IMG/VR virus record: IMGVR_UViG_3300027749_000313
Coordinates: 1 to 33,748 of that record
Reading direction: 5' to 3' (one strand)
From: a virus
DNA length: 33,748 bases
This document shows positions 17,065-24,851 of this stretch, piece after piece (within the stretch, counting starts at the first letter, position 1; each line of letters begins with the position of its first letter). Under the pieces are notes generated by a model. That model was given only the letters and a program-made list of their open reading frames with translations. It made no database searches and was not told where the DNA came from. The translations under genes were made by a program, and so were the position numbers.

Positions 17065-18304
17065 AGGCTGCAACGCGGCAAGCCAGTTCAGGATACAAGG
17101 GCGCCCAACCATACAACACGTCAAGGCGCGTAGGGATTGAATCGTTGTTAATTGTATACTGGCGTACTACACGGATGGACAATCCTAGGTCTTTATCACT
17201 AGCACGTCCAGCAAAGTGAACCCCGTCAGGCAATTCCAAATCAGCGGTTGCCACGGTCGCAAAATTTTTGTGGAAAATTAAGTTCTGTGGGCTGACAACG
17301 CCGGTGTTGTTGAATGGTGTAACAACAGCGGTGGCGCTGGTGGAAGTCACAACAACGTTTTGGAATTGGCCACCGGTAATGACAGCGGGGCTGACAATCA
17401 CGGAAGTGGTTCCCGAAGTAGCAACAGTCACATCGGCAGTCACGACAAAATTACGCACTTTGCCGTAGTTTTGACGGTTTTGTGGGTTAACGCCATAAAT
17501 GCCAGCGATTTGAATCACATCGCCTTGTTTCAAACCAGCGGTTGCGGTCGTTGCAGTCAATGCAATGGTGGACGTTGAAGCCCAACCGGTTGACAAAAAG
17601 CCGGTTCCGGTGGTTGTCGCGCAAGCCAATGTAGCGGTTGCGTAAGAACCAAAAGTTTGGGACACAACGTTTTGATCCATGTACCAGTTTGCACCAGCGG
17701 AATCGCGGCCCATCATGCCTTTGGTGTATTGTTTGCCAACCACATCGGAAGGAACAAACAAACCTTTTAGGCTGTCAACAATGGTTGCGGAAGTGAACGG
17801 TTCGATCACGATAGAACGGCGACCGTCACGGGGCGCACCTTCGCTGTCCAGGTAAGCCTGGCCGGTCAGGTAAGTAATCAAGCCGGTGGGCGGTGTGCCA
17901 GCCGTGCCGACAATGTTGGCCACGTTGTTTTTGGCCATAGTCAAGCCGTCATAATCCATCTTATTCGCAATGGCCGCAATCGCGGGTTTGAGAATTCGAT
18001 CTGAAAATGCGTCCAGGCTCAAAGCCAAATCTTGGCTAGTAAATTGGGTGTCAACGTGAAATTGCGTGGACAAAGTAACAGGCACAGATGTTTCGTTGAA
18101 GTCTTCAACGTTCAGCGCGGGGCCAGTTGTACCGATGAAACGACCAGGACGACGAACGTTCAAAGTGTTACCGATTTTGGCGCCGGTGACAGCAAATTGA
18201 TCGTCGTATTCGCGGGTGACGTTGTTTGTGAACGTAAGTTCGTTTTCCAAGACCATCAACGCTTCGTTGGTGATCTTGCTGATGGTAAGCAAATTATTAG
18301 CCAT
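17063..18304 (-). CDS. Major capsid protein, P22 coat-type
   Basis: A 413-aa shell protein of the HK97-fold P22 coat family (P22's own is 430 aa). The N-terminus LLTISKITNEALMVLENELTF, then VTREYDDQF and RRPGRFIGT, are typical of this family's N-arm and E-loop region. Residues about 225-345 are Thr/Val-rich and probably form the telokin-like insertion domain. The end LDVLYGWAPLYPELACRV is also family-like. AGGA precedes the ATG. It follows scaffold, as in P22. The phage-encoded GroES at 24199-24462 may assist its folding, because P22-type coats are known GroEL/ES clients. Confidence 0.9.
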   Translation of the reverse strand: MANNLLTISKITNEALMVLENELTFTNNVTREYDDQFAVTGAKIGNTLNVRRPGRFIGTTGPALNVEDFNETSVPVTLSTQFHVDTQFTSQDLALSLDAFSDRILKPAIAAIANKMDYDGLTMAKNNVANIVGTAGTPPTGLITYLTGQAYLDSEGAPRDGRRSIVIEPFTSATIVDSLKGLFVPSDVVGKQYTKGMMGRDSAGANWYMDQNVVSQTFGSYATATLACATTTGTGFLSTGWASTSTIALTATTATAGLKQGDVIQIAGIYGVNPQNRQNYGKVRNFVVTADVTVATSGTTSVIVSPAVITGGQFQNVVVTSTSATAVVTPFNNTGVVSPQNLIFHKNFATVATADLELPDGVHFAGRASDKDLGLSIRVVRQYTINNDSIPTRLDVLYGWAPLYPELACRVAA

Positions 18305-18334
18305 TTTTAAGTCCTATTGAAAAGGGTTTCGTTG

Positions 18335-19297
18335 TCAGCGGATACGCTTTTGTTGTCGGGCTGCTTTCCATTGTTGAAAAGTTCCGTGGAAATTGCCGTC
18401 GGCATCCACGTTGTTTTCAGTCTTGGAAATCGCCCCACGAATTGGCGAAATCGGCGCTGGCGCTCTTGATTTCACGGTGGCGGTTCGCACTTCCGGTTCG
18501 TCTTCCGTTTTGGTTGGTGCTTTTTCGAAGCGGGCTTCCAACTTCCCAATTTCACGAAGGGCTGAAATAACGGTTTTTTTGCCAAGTTCATCGGCAAATT
18601 CGGGGTTTTCGGCCAAGTAATACAGGATTTGTGGCCCCGTGTCACTCTCCATGATCGCATCGCGCACCGGATCGGAAACCGACACGTTGCTTGATTGAAC
18701 CATTTCGTCGAAATCCGGCAATTGACTTTTCGCTGCATTCACGCGGTCGGCCCAACCCTTTTCGAATTGAACCCGTTGTTCCGCGGCCTGGCGTTCGGCC
18801 ACTTGCTTATCCCGTTCCATCAATTTCTTATCAGCGGTAAATTCAGCCAACGCTTTCGCGTATTCGAACATATCGTTGAATTCTTCAGGCTTGGGTTCCG
18901 GCCCCAGGTCATCCGCGGCTTGCGCCTTTTGTGGGTTGACCTTGGCTTCCAGTTCCTTAAACCTGGTTTCCAAAGATTCCCTTGCTTCACGTTCGCGTTG
19001 CGCTTCTTTACGCGCTTCCTCACGCTGCTTGGTTATCTCCGAAAAACGCCTTTCGATCTTCGGGTTCGGTTTACGATCCTTCTGATCTTCCTCTACCGTC
19101 GCCTCATTCCCTTCCCCGTCGTGTCCACTCTGATTGCTTTCGGCGTCCGGCTCGACTGCCTGGTCTTTCGACTTTGGCGTCGCCGCGGATTCCGCTGGCA
19201 CATCAACTAAACCTAACTTACGGGCGGTGAATTCCGCTAAATTGTCACTTGTCACCAAGTTACCGGCAACTCGTTCCACTACTTCATTGTCTGACAT
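18335..19297 (-). CDS. Scaffolding protein
   Basis: A 320-aa acidic, highly helical protein between portal and coat, the standard scaffold position. Residues 35-85 are charged and disordered, 80-125 form a long coiled coil (SEITKQREEARKEAQRERE), and the C-terminus ends in a basic amphipathic helix (FQQWKAARQQKRIR) like the coat-binding end of the P22 scaffold. It directs procapsid assembly and leaves before or during packaging. No protease motif is seen. Confidence 0.83.
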   Translation of the reverse strand: MSDNEVVERVAGNLVTSDNLAEFTARKLGLVDVPAESAATPKSKDQAVEPDAESNQSGHDGEGNEATVEEDQKDRKPNPKIERRFSEITKQREEARKEAQREREARESLETRFKELEAKVNPQKAQAADDLGPEPKPEEFNDMFEYAKALAEFTADKKLMERDKQVAERQAAEQRVQFEKGWADRVNAAKSQLPDFDEMVQSSNVSVSDPVRDAIMESDTGPQILYYLAENPEFADELGKKTVISALREIGKLEARFEKAPTKTEDEPEVRTATVKSRAPAPISPIRGAISKTENNVDADGNFHGTFQQWKAARQQKRIR

Positions 19298-19349
19298 AGG
19301 GTAACCCTAAGAATAAACCCGATGAAAACCCATCGGTAGGCTTGGTCGA

Positions 19350-19378
19350 TTGTTAACCGAAATCATTTACATTGTCAA
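19350..19378 (-). promoter_or_regulatory. Candidate sigma70-like promoter upstream of scaffold-coat
   Basis: In the 83-bp gap between portal and scaffold, the minus strand carries a perfect -35 TTGACA, a 17-bp spacer and a weaker TAACAA (-10 matches three of six positions). The predicted transcript would begin about 45 bases before the scaffold ATG and include a small hairpin (CCGATG...CATCGG, 19319-19336). It would boost scaffold and coat relative to portal. Confidence 0.4.
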
Positions 19379-19380
19379 CC

Positions 19381-21603
19381 CTATTGTGCCATTTGTGGTT
19401 GGCCCATACCTGGTTGGCCACCTTGGGGCATTTGCTGCGGGGCTTGCATTGGCATTTGCGGCGCCTGGTTTAATCCTGACGCCTGTTCCATTCCGGTCAA
19501 AAACATTGGGGCGCCGGTGTTTACGTCTTGGGCAGCCGCTTGGGCAAATGCGTATTGTTCGGCGTTCATGCGATCAATCATTCGCTTTAATTCCAACGGA
19601 TTGATGTTGGCCAGCACCAATTTAACAATGGCGTCAATTTCAGTTTTGTTTTGGCTGGTGACTGCGCGGGTGTTTTGGTCGTTGGCCTTAACTTCGGCCA
19701 TCGTTTCGGTGTCGTGCGCCTTGGCGTAACCTTTGATAAGTTCGCGGCGGGTTTCACCTTCCTGGCGCACACCTTCCTTGGTAATGCCGTATTTAATGTC
19801 CATCCCCATCGCTTGCATTTGCTGCTGTTGATCCTGAACGGTTTTCTGCAATTGCATAATCATCATTTGGATTTGCGGTGGAATCGGCGACTTGTCATCA
19901 ATCTTGGCCAACGGGTTCATTGCAGCCAGGCGGTCTGCAATTGTGTCGGCGCCAGGGAAGTCCATGTTGCGGAACAAAAGGTCACCCGCGGCTTGGAAAA
20001 TTTCATTTTGCGCCATCAAAGGCATCATGGCTTCAACCGCTTCCTGGCGCTTGCTGTTGTAACCTGGGCCGGTATCCATCACCACATCGTATTCGCCCAC
20101 GGTGACGTTGTTTAGCACTTCGCCGGTGGCTTGCAAGTCATTCAGGGTGGTCATGTCGGGCTTGCCGTCCACGCCAATGATTCTCATCACCCTTTGGGTG
20201 TCGTAAATCTTGGGAATCAAATCCAAGATAATTTTGCCCGTTTGCTTGATCGAACGCGTCATGTTGTCGTAAAAATGGAAATTCGACAAATCGACTTGCT
20301 GCTGCTGGCCCATCAAGGCTTTGCCGGACATATTGCCAGGCATTTGTTGCGACGGGTCAAAAATTCCCAGGACGGTTTGAAGATCGTTAGAAATTTCCGT
20401 GGCTGCCGACATAATGCCGACCGGTGGCGGTTCGGGCTGCAAACGGGTTGGTGCTGGCGCGGGCTGGCCATCAATGTCACGTTGTTTGTAACGCAAGACA
20501 GGCGACGATTTGATGTTGGCCAATGCCCATTCGTTTTCGTGGCCTTCGTCCTGGCCTTCAGCCATCAACCATTTGGCCTTGGGCGCCAGGGCAATGGATT
20601 CGGTGGTGGCGGTGCGCCAAAAGTTAAACATTCGCTGCGGGTCTTTGGCAAATCGAACCAGGCCGTACTTTTTACGTTTGCCTTCGATCACCACCTGGGC
20701 GCCGTAGCATGGCACGACGGGAATATATTTGCCCGCCCATTCCTTTTCCTCCAGGATTTCCATTGCGGTCATCTTGCACCACTTTACCTTTTTGCGAAAT
20801 GATGGGCGGCGGTCAACTTCAATAATGCCCGCTTCGTCCAACGTTTCTTTGGGCGGCAGTTTGTCGGCCCATTCTTTGGTTCCATCGGACAGCATCACTA
20901 GGTCGTGCTTTTCGCGCACCATATAGAAATATTCGGCAATCCTAATGTCTTCCTTGGTCACCCATTCCGCTGTTGAATCACCCGTTGCGCGGGGCAAAAA
21001 GCCCACGCCATCATCGGCGTCAGGGTACATTTCGCGGAAAACGTGTTTGGCCACCACGCTGGTAATCAAACATTTTTCAGCGTCGGAACCATCGGGCGCC
21101 ACGCTGTTGGGATCAAAATACACGGAAAACGGATCGTCGATCGCTTCAATGTAAATGTCCTGGTCGAACGAATTTTCTGCCGTGTAATTGGTTACCACGC
21201 GCCAGTAACCCCAACCCATTCGCACGGCGTAATCAAACGCGGTGTCATAAGCGGTGTCGGCGTTGCTGTTGACTTCAATGTGGCGGGTGATGCCCTCGAT
21301 CACCTGGGCCACCTTCAAATCGCCTTCGTTGTTGACGGGGTGAACCTTGATCCTGGGGCGCTGCTGGCGCTGCTGATTGCACACCTGGCGCACATAGGCG
21401 TCAATCTTATTGATCGTTAGGCACGGGCGGGCTTCAATGTTGCGGCTGTTCTGAATCTCCACCGGCCATTGATCGCCAGCGGCAAATTTCAGGTCTTGCA
21501 ATGCTTCCTGGCGGTTGTTTGAATCGGCTTCACCAACCAGGCGCAAAAACTTAATGGCGTCCTGGATGCGTGGGTCTTCCGATTGGTCTTGGTAATCTGA
21601 CAT
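19381..21603 (-). CDS. Portal protein, P22 gp1-type
   Basis: A 740-aa protein forming the dodecameric DNA channel at one capsid vertex. Its length is close to P22 gp1 (725 aa). Family features are EALQDLKFAAGDQWP and ARPCLTINKIDAYVRQV near the N-terminus, VRMGWGYWRVV and DPFSVYFDPN in the wing, and MSGKALMGQQQQVDLSNF in the clip/stem region. The last 40 residues are Gln/Met/Pro-rich, and the preceding 100 are helical, as in the P22 barrel. AAGGGGC precedes the ATG. Gene order terminase-portal-scaffold-coat is as in P22. Confidence 0.92.
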   Translation of the reverse strand: MSDYQDQSEDPRIQDAIKFLRLVGEADSNNRQEALQDLKFAAGDQWPVEIQNSRNIEARPCLTINKIDAYVRQVCNQQRQQRPRIKVHPVNNEGDLKVAQVIEGITRHIEVNSNADTAYDTAFDYAVRMGWGYWRVVTNYTAENSFDQDIYIEAIDDPFSVYFDPNSVAPDGSDAEKCLITSVVAKHVFREMYPDADDGVGFLPRATGDSTAEWVTKEDIRIAEYFYMVREKHDLVMLSDGTKEWADKLPPKETLDEAGIIEVDRRPSFRKKVKWCKMTAMEILEEKEWAGKYIPVVPCYGAQVVIEGKRKKYGLVRFAKDPQRMFNFWRTATTESIALAPKAKWLMAEGQDEGHENEWALANIKSSPVLRYKQRDIDGQPAPAPTRLQPEPPPVGIMSAATEISNDLQTVLGIFDPSQQMPGNMSGKALMGQQQQVDLSNFHFYDNMTRSIKQTGKIILDLIPKIYDTQRVMRIIGVDGKPDMTTLNDLQATGEVLNNVTVGEYDVVMDTGPGYNSKRQEAVEAMMPLMAQNEIFQAAGDLLFRNMDFPGADTIADRLAAMNPLAKIDDKSPIPPQIQMMIMQLQKTVQDQQQQMQAMGMDIKYGITKEGVRQEGETRRELIKGYAKAHDTETMAEVKANDQNTRAVTSQNKTEIDAIVKLVLANINPLELKRMIDRMNAEQYAFAQAAAQDVNTGAPMFLTGMEQASGLNQAPQMPMQAPQQMPQGGQPGMGQPQMAQ

Positions 21604-21625
21604 ATTCGCCCCTTATTTCCTGAAA

Positions 21626-22909
21626 TTATCCCATCCAACCGGTGGTTTCGGCAACCATCCGCGCTTTTTTGCGGGTGGCTGGTTCTTTAATCATCAATGC
21701 AATATAACGAAATGCGTCGGCGCCGTGGGAATATTGGTCGTGCAATGGTGACTTGCTGAATTGGCCCGTTTCGGGATCAACCTCATAACGGTAATGGCGA
21801 AGGCAATTCAAGCCATCGGCGCAATTCTCGCGGTCAAACCAAAGATTTGGGAATATGGTTCGGGCCGCGTTGATCGAATCGACCACCGGAACCCGTGGCA
21901 TTACGCTGGTTTTGAATCCGGCGCTTCGCACAATTTCTTCAATGGTGCGACCGGCTGCTGCCAGGGTTTTGTTTTCGGCATCATGCGGCAGCCAAATTGT
22001 GTCGTACACATAACCAAAGGTTTGCAACTGCGCCAGGTAACTGGTCATGGTGCGCTGGCTGCCTTCAAAGTAACGAATCAACCTGGTTTCCATCCCAATG
22101 AATTGGACAAACCACCAGGCCGTAGCGTCCGACCAGCCCAGGTCGCAAACTGCATGAACCGGTTTGGTTGGATCGTAAGGAACCTTTGTCAGCCGATTGT
22201 CGTTTTCGGCTTGCTGCATTTCGTTGCCAAAAATAGCGCCGTCAACCGATTTGCGGCACATTCCTTCCCAAACCTGGTTGTAGGCGCTTGGGTCGCGGTC
22301 TTTTAATGCGTCTTTTTCCAGGCGCAAGGTTTCGGGAAACCAGGGGTTATCCGACCAGTTAATCCGCATCATGATGCAGTCCCGCGGGGGCTTGGCGACA
22401 AACCGCTGATAAGTTTCGTCGGTTTCCAGGTCAGGGTTGAACGAAACCCATATTTCGCTATTCTGTTTTCGAATGGTCGGAATCAGGATGTTCCAAGACA
22501 ACCGGCTGACCGTTTGGGCTTCCTCCACCCAACAAATATCCACGCCTTCGAATGACTTGATGTTGGTCGGGTTGTTCTTCAGGCCGATGAAGGCGAATTC
22601 CGTACCGTTGAAGCCACGGATCGACGTTTGCGTAATCTCGTAAAAGGGCAGCAATCCCAGGGCTTCGATTTGGTCGCATAGCAGTTTGTGGACGGAATCC
22701 TTAATGCTGGCCTGGAATTCCCGCGCACACAATATGCGAAGCGGGCTTTTGGCGCCCAAGATTAAAAGGGCGCGTGATATTCCCCAGGATTTTGCACCGC
22801 CGCGGCCACCCAGGCAAACTTTATAACGGGCCTTTTTGAACAATCCTTGCAACTTAACCGGAAATTCGGCTTTTGCAATGGCGTTTTCAATTGTCGGGGT
22901 TGTATCCAT
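21626..22909 (-). CDS. terL: Terminase large subunit
   Basis: A 427-aa packaging motor and headful or end-cutting nuclease. ATPase: Walker A GGRGGAKS (34-41), Walker B VDICWVEEA (123-131), coupling motif SFNP (156-159). The RNase-H-type nuclease acids are visible as Asp256 (CDLGWSD), Asp310 (PHDAENKT) and Asp398 (SHGADAFRY). The pattern is that of the Terminase_3 (PBSX-like) family. The ATG at 22909 lies inside the end of the small subunit gene (23-bp overlap), which fits translational coupling. All key residues are present, so it should be active. Confidence 0.94.
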   Translation of the reverse strand: MDTTPTIENAIAKAEFPVKLQGLFKKARYKVCLGGRGGAKSWGISRALLILGAKSPLRILCAREFQASIKDSVHKLLCDQIEALGLLPFYEITQTSIRGFNGTEFAFIGLKNNPTNIKSFEGVDICWVEEAQTVSRLSWNILIPTIRKQNSEIWVSFNPDLETDETYQRFVAKPPRDCIMMRINWSDNPWFPETLRLEKDALKDRDPSAYNQVWEGMCRKSVDGAIFGNEMQQAENDNRLTKVPYDPTKPVHAVCDLGWSDATAWWFVQFIGMETRLIRYFEGSQRTMTSYLAQLQTFGYVYDTIWLPHDAENKTLAAAGRTIEEIVRSAGFKTSVMPRVPVVDSINAARTIFPNLWFDRENCADGLNCLRHYRYEVDPETGQFSKSPLHDQYSHGADAFRYIALMIKEPATRKKARMVAETTGWMG

Positions 22910-23426
22910 CGGGCGTCACAAAGGTTACCTGGATGCCAGCAAAGGCGGCGCCATCCTTGCCGGTGATTTCCTGTTCAATCTTGTCGCGCCAGCCCAGGAC
23001 ATTCTTGGCCGTAAATATCGCAAACGTGCTGTTATAGGCGTTTCCGATGGTTCCTTCGATCAAGTTGGCTTCCTGTAAATCCTTGGCCTTTTTGTAGGCG
23101 TCGGAAAATTCAGGGTGGGTTAACTCGCCGGTTTCAATATTCTTTGCGGTCGCCCAATCGTGAAGGGTGTGTTTTGTCACCCCAATGTTTGTGGCAAACC
23201 GCGCTAACGTAGGGAAAACCCCAGGTAGGGTTTGAGTGTGTTCATTGCCCTTGGCGTCGCGGTTGACCACTTCCCTGGTGGGCGGCTGGCTAAAAAACTC
23301 AATCATCATGTCGGGGAATGTGTCCTGGTACACCGTGGGGCGACCAACTGGACGTTTGACGGGCGCGGCAACACCCTTGGCGGCTGCCTTAGGCTTTCGT
23401 TTCTTGGGTGCTGTTGCGACGGTCAT
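22887..23426 (-). CDS. terS: Terminase small subunit
   Basis: A 179-aa DNA-recognition subunit. It has a Lys/Ala-rich N-terminus (1-25), then RPVGRPTVY, a phrase common in gp3-like small terminases, then a helix-turn-helix-like stretch (LARFATNIGVTKHTLHDWA), an oligomerisation-type helical region (SDAYKKAKDLQEANLIEG) and NVLGWRDK near the end. Its ATG overlaps the preceding TGA (ATGA) and it immediately precedes terL. It should select the pac or cos site; that site cannot be identified here. Confidence 0.88.
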   Translation of the reverse strand: MTVATAPKKRKPKAAAKGVAAPVKRPVGRPTVYQDTFPDMMIEFFSQPPTREVVNRDAKGNEHTQTLPGVFPTLARFATNIGVTKHTLHDWATAKNIETGELTHPEFSDAYKKAKDLQEANLIEGTIGNAYNSTFAIFTAKNVLGWRDKIEQEITGKDGAAFAGIQVTFVTPDGYNPDN

Positions 23427-23569
23427 TTTTTCTTTGCTGGCTTTTTTGCCGCTTCCCGCTTTTCGGAATAAGCAATGGCCACCGCCTGTTTGACGGGCTT
23501 ACCGGCCTTTACTTCGGTTTTGACGTTTTGCTTAAACGCCTTCTGCGCCATTGACCTGATTAGCGGCAT
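23423..23569 (-). CDS. 48-aa basic phage protein (DUF6496-like)
   Basis: A very basic short protein (PLIRSMAQKAFKQNVKTEV, GKPVKQAVAIAYSEKREAAK, poly-Lys end). The pattern 'AGKPxKQAVAIAYS' recurs in many environmental phages and resembles DUF6496; function unknown, possibly nucleic-acid binding. I start at the ATG at 23569, which has AGGGGAAG upstream, rather than the longer open frame to 23686, whose extra part shadows the neighbour. It overlaps the next upstream gene by 38 bases. Confidence 0.78.
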   Translation of the reverse strand: MPLIRSMAQKAFKQNVKTEVKAGKPVKQAVAIAYSEKREAAKKPAKKK

Positions 23570-23717
23570 CGTCTTCCCCTTTTTCAACGCTGGCCTGGGC
23601 CAATACGTTTTGGTATTCTTGGATCGCGCCGCTGATTTGCAAAAGGATGGCTTCGTGCTGCTTGGCCAATCCTTGCAATTCGGCAATGCGGGCGGTAATT
23701 TTCTCTACTGTCAGCAT
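23532..23717 (-). CDS. 61-aa coiled-coil protein
   Basis: A small protein, LTVEKITARIAELQGLAKQH then EAILLQISGAIQEYQNVLAQ, one long amphipathic helix with an acidic tail. Phage proteins of this shape are common and uncharacterised. The ATG at 23717 has AAGGAAAC at good spacing, so I prefer it to the open frame reaching 23762. It sits between a structural candidate and the packaging genes. Confidence 0.72.
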   Translation of the reverse strand: MLTVEKITARIAELQGLAKQHEAILLQISGAIQEYQNVLAQASVEKGEDDAANQVNGAEGV

Positions 23718-23727
23718 TGCGGTTTCC

Positions 23728-24141
23728 TTATTGGCCGTGAAGGAGGGCAAAATTGATGACAACGGCTTCTGAATATGAAGTAGAAGCGGTCAAGTTACGC
23801 AACGTAATCAAGGCAGAACCAGCGGCAAGGTAAGAAACATAAGTGGTGTAAGCACCAAGAGCGCTACCAGTAGTATTGCTTCCAATATTCACAATCATTG
23901 TGTCATTCGCTGAAATTAGGCTGTTAGTCAAGATAAATGAAACAGCGGTGGCGCCAGCCAAAGCAGCGTTGTTCATTGTGATGCGACCAGCCGATTTGTT
24001 TAAAGTCACGCCCGTTGATTTGTCGGTGGCCTGGGTGACTGTACCTTGGGCGGCTGTTGAATAGCCAATCTCTGCGGTTGCGTAAACAGTTGAGAATTCG
24101 GGGTCGTTATATGCGACGCCGACTGCGATTGAATTTGACAT
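23728..24141 (-). CDS. Beta-rich structural candidate (137 aa)
   Basis: A 137-aa protein with ITMNNAALAGATAVSFILTN, then STKxxVTLNKSAGR-like and ITLRNLTASTSYSEAVVINF strands, which reads as a small beta-sandwich. This pattern is frequent in environmental phages and is usually placed with virion proteins, but I know no demonstrated role. AAAGGA precedes the ATG. It lies upstream of packaging genes and just after groES. Confidence 0.75.
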   Translation of the reverse strand: MSNSIAVGVAYNDPEFSTVYATAEIGYSTAAQGTVTQATDKSTGVTLNKSAGRITMNNAALAGATAVSFILTNSLISANDTMIVNIGSNTTGSALGAYTTYVSYLAAGSALITLRNLTASTSYSEAVVINFALLHGQ

Positions 24142-24198
24142 TTGATTTTCCTTTGTATGTTAAAAGGGCGGGCAAAATTGCCTAGTGCGTAGTATCTC

Positions 24199-24462
24199 TT
24201 AATCCATCTCGACAACGCAAGCCACGTCGCCTTCCTGGATCAACTGGTGATCTTCCCCGTCGATTTTGTGAACCGGCCAATCCAAATACGTGCCATTGCC
24301 GTATTTGATGCGTTCTCCAACTTTCACGTCGTTCACCTTGGGGCCAATGGCCACAATTGTGCCTTCGTTAAATTTTTCCTTGTTTTCCACAATCAAAACC
24401 TCCGACAATTTGCGGACGATGGGTTTGACCAGGACGCGATCATGCAACGGCGTGATTACCAT
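24199..24462 (-). CDS. Phage-encoded GroES-like co-chaperonin
   Basis: An 87-aa Cpn10-fold protein. It opens with ITPLHDRVLVKP, the universal GroES start. The mobile loop region contains SEVLIVENK, whose hydrophobic triplet should dock on host GroEL. GTIVAIGPKVNDVKVGERIKY gives the barrel core, and GDVACVVE closes the fold. Slightly shorter than the usual ~97 aa. By analogy with T4 gp31 and with P22 coat's GroEL/ES dependence, it probably helps fold the coat protein. GGAAGG precedes the ATG. It overlaps the upstream zinc-finger-like gene by 23 bases. Confidence 0.9.
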   Translation of the reverse strand: MVITPLHDRVLVKPIVRKLSEVLIVENKEKFNEGTIVAIGPKVNDVKVGERIKYGNGTYLDWPVHKIDGEDHQLIQEGDVACVVEMD

Positions 24463-24676
24463 TTTTTGGCTTCCTTCCAGGCTTTTTACGTTCGGGGGTT
24501 GTAATGGTGTCCGTCATAATGTCGTAAACCGGCAAGGCGGCAATCATGATTCCACCTTGATGTTCACCGCACCAATCGGAATGATGTTTGTTCACGGGAT
24601 TCGGATTGCGTCGGCAAGTTCCCAATACCTGGGCATTCAAAAAATAAACGCAATTTTTGCAAGTCGGTTTATCCAT
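24440..24676 (-). CDS. Small Cys-rich (zinc-binding-like) protein
   Basis: A 78-aa protein with CKNCVYF, GTCRRNP and DWCGEHQ, giving four Cys plus nearby His in a spacing that suggests one zinc site; the C-terminus is basic (ERKKPGRKPKNGNH), consistent with nucleic-acid binding. I use the ATG at 24676, which has GGGG 9 bases upstream; an in-frame GTG at 24691 would add five residues. Small proteins with the same CxxC...WCGEH pattern are common in phages; function unknown. Confidence 0.75.
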   Translation of the reverse strand: MDKPTCKNCVYFLNAQVLGTCRRNPNPVNKHHSDWCGEHQGGIMIAALPVYDIMTDTITTPERKKPGRKPKNGNHAVA

Positions 24677-24851
24677 TAGGGATTTCCCCACTCAAAACGC
24701 CTTTATTTAAGGCATTGGCAAAATCCGCGCCCAAAGTCTTACCTTCGGCTTCGTGCATTCTATTTTCCCGATGCTGCGCTGGCGTAATCAGCGGTTCCAC
24801 GGTAGATGGCGTCACTAATGGCGCCTGATTTTTTGGCTCGTTCAAGGGCAT
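24669..24851 (-). CDS. 60-aa small protein overlapping the P-loop gene
   Basis: A 60-aa acidic/Pro-rich protein (NQAPLVTPSTVEPLITPAQH; GADFANALNKGVLSGEIPNG). The ATG at 24851 has AGGAAAGGA seven bases upstream, a strong site, although it lies 92 bases inside the end of the P-loop gene in another frame. A second ATG at 24758, just after that gene's stop, would give 29 residues. I cannot tell which is used. The downstream part is the only coding option between its neighbours. Confidence 0.58.
   Translation of the reverse strand: MPLNEPKNQAPLVTPSTVEPLITPAQHRENRMHEAEGKTLGADFANALNKGVLSGEIPNG

Noticed and set aside
19319-19336. Hairpin CCGATG...CATCGG as a terminator after portal
   Set aside because: The following minus-strand sequence (GTTTATTC) has no real T-run and a candidate promoter lies just upstream, so it is more likely a 5' leader structure.
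20131-20802. 223-codon plus-strand frame opposite portal
   Set aside because: The portal frame on the minus strand is unambiguous and complete; this frame has no plausible product or promoter.
24142-24198. Possible promoter or hairpin (GGCAA..TTGCC) between groES and the 137-aa gene
   Set aside because: The loop would be two bases, and no -35/-10 pair fits; nothing convincing in these 57 bases.
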